NCBI GenBank assembly: GCA_002699025.1
Contig: PABA01000168.1
Span: 1-64,000, forward strand
Source: Sandaracinus sp.
GTDB lineage: Bacteria > Myxococcota_A > Polyangia > Polyangiales > Houyiibacteriaceae
Length of the DNA: 64,000 bases
Reading direction: 5' to 3'
Of the stretch, positions 53,687 to 60,850 are shown piece by piece (the first letter of the stretch is position 1; each line of letters opens with the position of its first letter). The notes under the pieces were generated by a model. The model was not told where the DNA came from. It saw only the letters and a program-made list of their open reading frames with translations, and did not search any database. The position numbers and the translations under genes are program-made.

Positions 53687-55465
53687 CTACCGAGGGAGCA
53701 CACCGAAGTTGTTCGGTGCGACGGCTTCCATCGTGAGTGGATTGCGCAACAGCCAGTCGACGGAGGCTCCATCGAGGTCACGCCCGCCCCGAATCGCCCT
53801 GACGATTCCGCGGGCAGTGGAGGGGTTCATGTCTCGTGTGCGCCCGACCAACAAGTCTGGGAACCCATCCCCGTTAAGGTCGGCGAACGCGGCATCTTCC
53901 GCCAGCCAACTGACGTGCTCGCTCTCGTTCAGCGGACCCCCCAACAGCACCTGCCCATTCTCGCCAGTCCGACCTAGGACGTCGTCCGCTCCGTCCCCGT
54001 TCCAGTCGTCCACCGCGATCGAGCCGAGGCCCTCGAGCGGGGCCCTCTCGGTGGCCGGGCTTTCCAGCCCACGCCCACCCTCGATGATCCATATCGCGGC
54101 GCCTTCGCCGTCCATGCTCACGAAAGCGTCGGCGTAGCCGTCTTGGTTCCGGTCACCCGCGCGGACGTCGCGCAACTCCCCTATTTCGCTGGAGAAGTCG
54201 CTCAAGAGCGTCAGAGCAAAGCCTCCATCCTCACGTGACCCCGCTGCCCAGAACACGGACTGCGTCCCGGAGGCTGCCACGAGTGCGTCGACGATTCCGT
54301 CACCGTCGAGGTCTCCGGAGGCCTCGACGACCGAACCGGCGCTCGCTTCCGGGGTCGAGCTGCCGAGCTCGACGTCCGGCAGAGACGAGGGGCCGCTGGG
54401 AGAGCCGAAGTAGATCTGCAAGCCGCCTTCATCCGAGCCGCCAACTCGAGGGCGACCCACCAGCACGTCGCTGAACCCGTCTGCGTTGACGTCTCCGAGT
54501 GCGGCTTCGACACCGTCGCGACCGGGGAACGAGAACCGTTCCTCCTCGACGATACTGAGACCATCCGCGGACCCGAGGAGAAGCTGCTGCTCACCTACGT
54601 CCCTCGCAGTGCCTTCGTAGATGCCATCCACGTGAGCCAGCAGGTCATCGAAACCGTCGCCGTTCACGTCACCTCTTCCGTCGGCCGAGAACCAAGTCTC
54701 GTCGCGCGTGACGCTCGGGACGCTAGGGGGACCGTCCACGGACCCCGGGTAGACGTGGATTCCGACTCCATCGCGCATCACCACCAGGTCCGCGTAGCCG
54801 TCACCGTCGAAGTCGTTCGTGGTGCGGCCGACGTCGAGGTAGCGCACCTCGCTCCACGCGCCGCAGAGGCCGTCGGTGCGGCAAGCGCGAACGCGCCAGT
54901 GGTAGCGGCGCCCGACCGGGGGCTCGGTCGACACCGGGAGGGCCTCCTCGAGGGTCACGTCCGTCGTGGTGGTGGTGACGGTCGCCTCCGGAGACTCGAA
55001 ATCGCAGGAGCGGAAGTCGCGACCGCAGGAGTCTTCCACCTGGAGCTCGAAGGAGGCGGCGTCGTCCTGTGGCTCCCATCGGAAGCGGGGACGCAGAGGA
55101 TGCACGCGGAGCGGCGCGTCGGCCGCGGCGTGGAGACTTCCGGTGCGGTAGCCGTTCCATGGCCAACGTAGAGTCGGGGCATCCGGGAGCGGGCCCGCAT
55201 CGGAGGGCGCCGTCGCGTCGACGCCGGAGTCCAGGGGCAGCATCGCGTCCGTGCCAGCGTCCACGGTGACGGGGCCAGCGTCGTCGCCCTCGGCGGGGCA
55301 TCGATCACCGGGGAGCGGCTCCATCCCATTCGGGCACACGCAGCGGGTCCCATCCTCGGACTCGACGAGGTCGGGGCCGCAGGGGTCCCCGTCTTTGCAG
55401 CCCATCCCCGCCGCAGGCAGCCCCGCCGCGAGCAACCCCATCGCCAACCAAGCTCGTTTCTGCAT
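53687..55465 (-). CDS. FG-GAP (integrin-alpha-like) repeat lipoprotein
   Basis: A 592-residue protein. The Met at 55465 has AGAGG upstream and opens a signal ending AGMGC (Cys23, a loose lipobox). A Cys-rich segment (about 25-65) and a Thr/Asp/Ala tether follow. Next is a fibronectin-III-like part (about 110-225, ending HWRVRACRTDGLCGAWSEVRYLDV), and then about seven FG-GAP/VCBS blades with calcium loops: DFDGDGYADLVV, DVNGDGFDDLL, DVNADGFSDVLV, DLDGDGIVDALV, DRNQDGYADAFV, DWNGDGADDVLG and DLNGDGFPDLLV. Expected to fold as a calcium-stabilised beta-propeller on the surface. GC is lower than in neighbours. Confidence 0.88.
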   Translation of the reverse strand: MQKRAWLAMGLLAAGLPAAGMGCKDGDPCGPDLVESEDGTRCVCPNGMEPLPGDRCPAEGDDAGPVTVDAGTDAMLPLDSGVDATAPSDAGPLPDAPTLRWPWNGYRTGSLHAAADAPLRVHPLRPRFRWEPQDDAASFELQVEDSCGRDFRSCDFESPEATVTTTTTDVTLEEALPVSTEPPVGRRYHWRVRACRTDGLCGAWSEVRYLDVGRTTNDFDGDGYADLVVMRDGVGIHVYPGSVDGPPSVPSVTRDETWFSADGRGDVNGDGFDDLLAHVDGIYEGTARDVGEQQLLLGSADGLSIVEEERFSFPGRDGVEAALGDVNADGFSDVLVGRPRVGGSDEGGLQIYFGSPSGPSSLPDVELGSSTPEASAGSVVEASGDLDGDGIVDALVAASGTQSVFWAAGSREDGGFALTLLSDFSSEIGELRDVRAGDRNQDGYADAFVSMDGEGAAIWIIEGGRGLESPATERAPLEGLGSIAVDDWNGDGADDVLGRTGENGQVLLGGPLNESEHVSWLAEDAAFADLNGDGFPDLLVGRTRDMNPSTARGIVRAIRGGRDLDGASVDWLLRNPLTMEAVAPNNFGVLPR

Positions 55466-55572
55466 GTGCGCCTCTTCGTGCCTCGCTCGCACAGGTTGCG
55501 CGCCGGTCCCGCGCCGGACAACCCACCCGTTTCCGTTCCGTCCGGTCCCTGCTACGCCTCGCACCGAGCCCG

Positions 55573-57156
55573 ATGGGTCGCGTCCTCACGATCGCCTTCT
55601 ACGCCGTCATGCTCGGCGCGGTCGGCTTCTTCCTGCACAAGGTGCTCTGGTTCTTCCGCTACCGTCGGTTGCAGGAGAAGCTGGTCACCCGCGCCCTCGG
55701 CAAGCTCACGGAGGAGGCGGACACGACGGTCGTCCGCTGGGACCAGGGCGCCGAGGTCTCCTGGGCCGAGGCCTCCGCCGGCGACCAGAGCCCGCGCGAC
55801 TACGTCCGCCGCGTCGAGGACCGCCTCGCCCGCCTCGAGAAGGACCTGAGCGACGGCCACGAGGAGATCCGCCCCACCTTCGTCCGGGCCGTCATGGAGG
55901 AGCGCGAGCCGGAGCGCGTCACCCTCCTCCGCGTCCCGCGCCTCCACGAGGACCCGCGCCCCATCCACCTGGACCTCGCCTTCCCGACGGTCCCGGACCC
56001 GGCCGTCCCGGACCCGGCCCTCTTCGAGCTCCAGCTCCGCTCCCGCTACGGTCTCCTCCGCCGCATCCTCGCCTTCTTCCTCGGCGCGGCCGACGTCGTC
56101 TACTCCTCCCAGCACGTCATCCGCATGTCCCAGGACCCGAAGGTCCCCGGTGGCCTCCTCCTCCGCCGCGTCAGCCTGGTCCTGCTCATCCTCCTCGCCC
56201 TCGCCGTCGACATCGGCTTCGGCGTCCGCGACCACCTCGTTCGCCTCTCGGAGCAGTGGCTCGCCGCCCGCGACCTCGACGACGCCCTCGGCGGCAGCCT
56301 CCCCACGGCCCTCGGCTGGGGCATCTGGCTCGGCTGCTACGGCGCCCTCTACGTCGGCCTCTACCTCTTCCTCCGCTGGCGTTCGGGCCGCCACCTCGAG
56401 GAGCTCGAGCTCCTGCGCCAGACCTACCAGGAGCGCATCGCCGACATCCGCGACGACCACCTCGACGCCCTCGCGCGCTGGGCCGGCGACTACGCCACGA
56501 CCCTGGACGACGCCTCCATGCTCACGCTCCACCAGGCGCAGATGCTCGTGCAGCGCACGCGTCATCGCCTGCGCCGCCGGGTCGCCAGCCCGCCGCTCCT
56601 CGAGCTCGCCGGCGAGGTCGCTCGGCGCTTCTTCGAGCGCCTCCCGGAGTCGAGCACGAACCTCCAGGACCGCGCGACGGCCCAGAAGCACAGCCTCCTC
56701 CACGCCATCTGGCCGCGCTCGGACGAGATGAGCTACCAGGTCGAGATCGCCCAGTTCCGTCACGCCTGGCGCGACATCGAGATGTGCCTGAGCGCGCTCC
56801 GCGGCCAGCAGCCGGACCCGGATCTCGCGGGGCAACTCTGGCGCTCGCTCGTGCGCTACGCGCGCATGTTCCCGGACATCGTCCCCGAGGACCTCTTCGA
56901 GCGGCTCCAGCAGGCGCACGGCGCGACCGTCTCGCGCGTGGTCGAGGAGACCGAGCTCGATCTGGCGGACCTCGACGATCGGCTCGGGGAGCTCGCCGAC
57001 GCGCTCGCACACACGATGGATTCGGTCGCCCCGCTCGTGGAGAGCCGCGTCGAGCTCACGACCCAGTCGATGAACGCCTCCGTCGCCGAGTTCGTCGCGA
57101 AGGCGCTCCAGATCCGCGAGCGCGCGCGGCTCGAGGCCATGGCCTTCGAGATCTGA
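55573..57156 (+). CDS. Large membrane protein, unknown function
   Basis: A 527-residue protein with an N-terminal helix (about 8-27) and two central helices (about 197-215 and 245-267). Long charged, helical soluble parts lie before and after, rich in Arg/Glu and Leu (for example LEELELLRQTYQERIADIRDDHLDALARW). No catalytic motif or family was recognised. The C-terminal 150 residues look like coiled-coil or four-helix bundle (VEETELDLADLDDRLGELADALAHTMDS). It is divergent from the FG-GAP lipoprotein (107 bp). Confidence 0.8.
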   Translation: MGRVLTIAFYAVMLGAVGFFLHKVLWFFRYRRLQEKLVTRALGKLTEEADTTVVRWDQGAEVSWAEASAGDQSPRDYVRRVEDRLARLEKDLSDGHEEIRPTFVRAVMEEREPERVTLLRVPRLHEDPRPIHLDLAFPTVPDPAVPDPALFELQLRSRYGLLRRILAFFLGAADVVYSSQHVIRMSQDPKVPGGLLLRRVSLVLLILLALAVDIGFGVRDHLVRLSEQWLAARDLDDALGGSLPTALGWGIWLGCYGALYVGLYLFLRWRSGRHLEELELLRQTYQERIADIRDDHLDALARWAGDYATTLDDASMLTLHQAQMLVQRTRHRLRRRVASPPLLELAGEVARRFFERLPESSTNLQDRATAQKHSLLHAIWPRSDEMSYQVEIAQFRHAWRDIEMCLSALRGQQPDPDLAGQLWRSLVRYARMFPDIVPEDLFERLQQAHGATVSRVVEETELDLADLDDRLGELADALAHTMDSVAPLVESRVELTTQSMNASVAEFVAKALQIRERARLEAMAFEI

Positions 57157-57259
57157 CGGCGGTCGCTCGCCGCGGTGCTCGGTGCGGTCTCGCTGCACTG
57201 CGCGGGCGCTGCGGGGGCGGCTGCGCATCCTGGGCCCGACCCTCGCTGCAGGGCTGCCC

Positions 57260-57335
57260 CGTGCTCCGAGCCCCGTGTTCCGACCCGCGTGCTCCGGCCC
57301 CCGTGTTCCGACCCGCGGGCTCCGACCCGCGTGGC
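57260..57335 (+). repeat. 14-15-bp direct repeats
   Basis: Five alternating units of the type CGTG(C/T)TCCGACCCG run through the gap before the lipoprotein gene at 57367. They resemble the 15-mer at the left edge of the window. Confidence 0.75.
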
Positions 57336-57366
57336 TGGCACGCGGGCTGCGTACACTCCCCACGCC

Positions 57367-58407
57367 ATGCGTCTCCCGTGTCAGCCCGTGCCACTCCTCG
57401 GCTTCGCCGCCCTCTTGCTCACCCTCGGCTGCTTCCGCAGCGGCGAGAACGAGGGCTGCGAGCTCCCCGCGGACGCCCTCTGCTGCGGCCCGAGCGGTGA
57501 GCTCGATCGGGACCCGGATGGCTGCTGCCCCGCGGGCAGCGCGGTGCGCATCGGGACCTGCGCCGGGCCGCTCCCGGTCGACGCCGGGCCGCTGCCGGTC
57601 GACGGCGGGCCGCTCCCGGTCGACGGCGGGCCGCTCCCGGTCGACGCCGGCTCGCCGGACGCGGGCTTCCTCTGCGAGCCGGTCCGCGCGGACTTCAGCT
57701 GCCTCCCCGGCGACACCTTCCCGGCGGGCGAGGCCTTCGACCTCCCCTACGCCTTCGACGGCTGCGGCTGCTGCACCGAGTCCGAGTGCGCCGTCGACGT
57801 CGACCCCGCCGCCCGCACGCTCCGGCTCACGACCACGCTCTGCCCGGACCCTTGCGATTGCGCCGTCTGTGCGACGCCCACGGGGAGCTGCCGCGTGCCC
57901 GCCCTCGAGCCGGGGACCTGGACCCTCGAGGCGAACGGCGAGCCGGCCATGCGCCTCGAGGCGCGCGCGCCCGAGCCCGGCTTCGTGCCGCCGCCGCCCA
58001 CCTGCGTCGACTACGCCCAGGTCGACGAATGCCGGGGCGATCCGCTCGACTCGACGCCGATGAACGTCGACCAGGTCTGCGTCGGGCCGCGCTTCGACCG
58101 CACCGTGCTCGAGCTGCTGAACCGCTGCGGGAGCTGCGAGCGCGAGAGCAGCTGCGCCGTCGCCCTCGAGCCGCGCCTCACCGACGACCTCCCGCCCGGC
58201 GGCGATCTCCGCGTCGACCCGCGCGTCTTCTTCCCGGGCTGCGAGCTCGCCTGCCCGCCCGTCTGCATGGAGCGGACGCGGGAGTGCACGACGCCCGAGC
58301 TCACGCCCGGGGACGTCTACCGGGTCTTCGTCGGCGACGAGCTCGCGCTCACCTTCACGGCCGGGGAGGGCGGCCGGGTCTGCAGCACGGACGACGGCGC
58401 TCCCTGA
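57367..58407 (+). CDS. Cysteine-rich lipoprotein
   Basis: A 346-residue lipoprotein: lipobox TLGC (Cys22), a Cys-rich segment (CCGPSGELDRDPDGCCPAG), then four repeats of Gly-Pro-Leu-Pro-Val-Asp-(Ala/Gly)-Gly as a rigid tether. Two related Cys-rich domains follow. The first begins DFSCLPGD and has FDGCGCCTESECAVDVD…PCDCAVC. The second has NRCGSCERESSCAVALE…CELACPPVC. The matching pattern (CGxC--xSxCAV, then C---C--C) shows an internal duplication. Family unknown. TACACT lies nine bases before the ATG. Confidence 0.8.
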   Translation: MRLPCQPVPLLGFAALLLTLGCFRSGENEGCELPADALCCGPSGELDRDPDGCCPAGSAVRIGTCAGPLPVDAGPLPVDGGPLPVDGGPLPVDAGSPDAGFLCEPVRADFSCLPGDTFPAGEAFDLPYAFDGCGCCTESECAVDVDPAARTLRLTTTLCPDPCDCAVCATPTGSCRVPALEPGTWTLEANGEPAMRLEARAPEPGFVPPPPTCVDYAQVDECRGDPLDSTPMNVDQVCVGPRFDRTVLELLNRCGSCERESSCAVALEPRLTDDLPPGGDLRVDPRVFFPGCELACPPVCMERTRECTTPELTPGDVYRVFVGDELALTFTAGEGGRVCSTDDGAP

Positions 58408-58524
58408 CGCGGCGGCCCGTCGATGGGCGCTCGCGGAGCGCGTACCGTGCCGCGCATGGGCGAGCTCGTCGAGCGCCTCGACGCGCCCCTCGCGTCCGGC
58501 GCCGAAAGGCGCTATCCCGCGCCC

Positions 58525-60270
58525 ATGCGCTTCTCGCAGGCCTTCCTCCCCACGGTCAAAGAGGTCCCCAAGGACGCCGTCGACGCGTCCCACGTCCTCC
58601 TCCTCCGCGGCGGCTACATCCGCATGATTGGCGCGGGCATCTACGAGATGCTCCCGCTCGGTCAGCGCGTGCTGAAGAAGATCATCGCGATCCTCCGCGA
58701 GGAGCTCGACGCCGCCGGCTGCCAGGAGGTGCTCATGCCGGCGATCCTTCCGGCGAGCTACTTCCAGGAGACGGGCCGCTGGGACGTCTACGGCGACGTG
58801 CTCATGCGCCTGAAGGACCGCAAGGGCGGCGACTACCACCTCGCGCCGACGCACGAGGAGATCATCACGGACATGGTCCGGCGGGACGTCCGGAGCTACC
58901 GCCAGCTCCCGCTGAACCTCTTCCAGATCCAGATGAAGTACCGTGACGAGCCTCGCCCGCGCGCCGGGCTGATGCGCTGCCGCGAGTTCCTCATGAAGGA
59001 CGCCTACTCCTTCGACGTCGACGACGCGGCGGCGCGGAAGAGCTACGCGACCATGCGGAGCGCCTACGAGCGCATCTTCACGCGCCTCGGCCTCGACTTC
59101 CGCATCGTCGAGGCGGACAGCGGGCAGATCGGCGGCGACACGAGCGCCGAGTTCCAGATCCTCGCGCAGAGCGGGGAGGACCGCATCGTCGCCTGCGACG
59201 CCTGCGACTACGCGGCGAACGTCGAGGTCGCGGAGGCGCGGATCCCCGAGGCCGAGCCGCCGAAGGAGGCGGACATGAAGCCCCGGGAGCTGGTGGAGAC
59301 GCCGGGGACGAAGACCATCGAGCAGGTCGTCGCCTTCTTCGAGAAGGAGGGCTTCGGCGTCGAGGACGTGATCAAGAGCCTCGTCTACGTCGCGCCGAAG
59401 GCGGACGGCGAGAGCGAGATGGTGATGGCGCTCGTGCGCGGCGACCACGAGGTGAACGAGGTCAAGCTCGCGCGCCTGATGGGCGTCGACGAGGTGCACC
59501 TCGCCTCGGACGAGGACGTCGGGCGCCTGCTCCGCACCAAGGTCGGCTACGTCGGCCCGGTGAAGGACGCGCTCCCCGAGGGCGTGTCGATCCGCGTGGT
59601 CGCCGATCACGCGGTCGGCTCGATCCTCAACGGCGTCGCTGGCGCGACCAAGACGCAGTACCACTTCCGCCACGTGAACTTCGGGCGCGACTTCGACGCC
59701 GAGCTCCACCACCTCCGCCAGGTCGGGGACGGCGACGAGTGCCCGCGCTGCGGGGGGACGCTCCACGCCTACCGGGGCATCGAGGGCGGCCACATCTTCA
59801 TCCTCGGGACGCACTACTCGTCGAAGATGAACGCCACCTTCCTGGACGACGACGGGGAAGCGAAGCCCTTCGTCATGGGTTGCTACGGCATCGGCGTCAC
59901 GCGCCTGATGGCCGCCGCCATCGAGCAGCACCACGACGACGACGGCATCCAATGGCCCCTGTCCATCGCGCCCTACCAGGTGATCGTGCTCCCGCTCGGC
60001 AACGACGAGCAGGTCGCGGCGAAGGCCGAGGCGATCTACGAGGGGCTGAAGGCGAAGGGCGTCGAGGTGCTCTTGGACGATCGGGCCGAGCGGCCGGGCG
60101 TGAAGTTCAAGGACGCGGACCTCGTCGGCATCCCGCTGCGGGTGACGATCGGCAACCGCGGGCTGAAGAACGGCGTGGCGGAGCTGAAGATGCGGACCGG
60201 CGCCGACGCCGAGGACGTGCCGATGGACGAGATCGTCGAGGTCGTGGCGAAGCGGGTGCGCGGGGAGTGA
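58525..60270 (+). CDS. proS: Prolyl-tRNA synthetase
   Basis: A 581-residue bacterial-type ProRS that charges tRNA-Pro. Class II motifs: motif 1 region GGYIRMIGAGIYEMLPLGQRVLKKI, motif 2 KYRDEPRPRAGLMRCREFLMKDAYSF, and motif 3 VMGCYGIGVTRLMAAAIEQ. The YbaK-like editing insertion lies at about 240-390 (including KTIEQVVAFFEKEGFGVEDVIKSLVYV), and the anticodon-binding domain at about 480-581. ATG at 58525 matches where the family begins (RFSQAFLPTVKEVPKDA) and has TATCCC six bases upstream. An in-frame ATG at 58456, with TACCGT seven bases upstream, would add 23 residues. Confidence 0.96.
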   Translation: MRFSQAFLPTVKEVPKDAVDASHVLLLRGGYIRMIGAGIYEMLPLGQRVLKKIIAILREELDAAGCQEVLMPAILPASYFQETGRWDVYGDVLMRLKDRKGGDYHLAPTHEEIITDMVRRDVRSYRQLPLNLFQIQMKYRDEPRPRAGLMRCREFLMKDAYSFDVDDAAARKSYATMRSAYERIFTRLGLDFRIVEADSGQIGGDTSAEFQILAQSGEDRIVACDACDYAANVEVAEARIPEAEPPKEADMKPRELVETPGTKTIEQVVAFFEKEGFGVEDVIKSLVYVAPKADGESEMVMALVRGDHEVNEVKLARLMGVDEVHLASDEDVGRLLRTKVGYVGPVKDALPEGVSIRVVADHAVGSILNGVAGATKTQYHFRHVNFGRDFDAELHHLRQVGDGDECPRCGGTLHAYRGIEGGHIFILGTHYSSKMNATFLDDDGEAKPFVMGCYGIGVTRLMAAAIEQHHDDDGIQWPLSIAPYQVIVLPLGNDEQVAAKAEAIYEGLKAKGVEVLLDDRAERPGVKFKDADLVGIPLRVTIGNRGLKNGVAELKMRTGADAEDVPMDEIVEVVAKRVRGE

Positions 60271-60485
60271 GCGAGCCGGAGCCGAGCGAGGGCGTGGGGC
60301 CCCATGGAGAGCGCGAGTCGCCGCTCGTGGGCAACCTCGTGCTCTGGGTGGGCTTCGTGGTGCTCGTGGTGATCTCGGTGTTCACCGTGCTCCTCCCGGA
60401 GCTGCTCGACGACGACCCGGAGCGCACGACGGCCGAGGAGGCGCCCGCGGCCGAAGGGGCGCCGGCCGAGGACGCGGCCGAGTAG
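60267..60485 (+). CDS. Small single-pass membrane protein coupled to proS
   Basis: A 72-residue protein starting GTG inside the proS stop (GTGA overlap) with GGGGAG just upstream. Hydrophilic N-terminus, one strong transmembrane helix (about 21-44, VGNLVLWVGFVVLVVISVFTVLL), and an Ala/Glu/Pro-rich acidic tail. Family unknown; coding is supported by the overlap, the ribosome site and the clean helix. Confidence 0.7.
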   Translation: MSEPEPSEGVGPHGERESPLVGNLVLWVGFVVLVVISVFTVLLPELLDDDPERTTAEEAPAAEGAPAEDAAE

Positions 60486-60498
60486 GGCGCTTCGAGAG

Positions 60499-60665
60499 GA
60501 GTTCTGCGGGCGCTCGGATGGAGCCCTGCGGACGCGCGGAAGCGTCCTGCGGACGCGCGTGAAGCAGTCCCGCGGACGTACGGAGGAGTCCTGCGGACGC
60601 GCGCAAAGGAGTCCTGCGGACGCGCCGAGGAGTCCTGCGGACGCGGGGAAGGAGTCCTGCGGACC
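60499..60665 (+). repeat. Eight-copy GTCC-TGC-GGAC dyad array
   Basis: Units of GAGTCCTGCGGACGCG start at 60499, 60521, 60542, 60565, 60586, 60609, 60630 and 60652; the steps are 21-23 bp. The first, second and fourth copies carry core changes (TTCTGCGGGC, CCCTGCGGAC, TCCCGCGGAC). The array fills the start of the gap 60486-60850; the rest holds the next gene's promoter region. Confidence 0.92.
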
Positions 60666-60850
60666 TCGGGTGTATCGGTGCTGATTCGGCCGTTTCGCGG
60701 GGGCAGGGCGAAGAAAGGCCGCCCGGCGGGCGTCTGACCGGAGTGGTGACGCGGGACGGTCGAGCGAGGCGCGGAAGCGGGCCGGCGAGAAGGCGCCGAA
60801 ATCACCGGATTTTTGCGATCTCGGTCGAGGATGCGCACACTGTACCTGGT

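Noticed and set aside
57336-57351. Sigma-54 type promoter TGGCACG-N4-CTGCG before the lipoprotein at 57367
   Set aside because: GG and GC are correctly spaced, but two other consensus bases are wrong, the DNA is a tandem repeat, and a TACACT box closer to the ATG explains the start as well.
55552-59952. A 1466-residue minus-strand frame antisense to the membrane protein and proS
   Set aside because: Composition is typical of antisense shadow (Leu/Ala/Val/Arg/His rich, no domains), and it overlaps genes with strong family matches.
60499-60665. Possible CRISPR array
   Set aside because: Repeat plus spacer is only about 22 bp and the spacers are not unique sequences.
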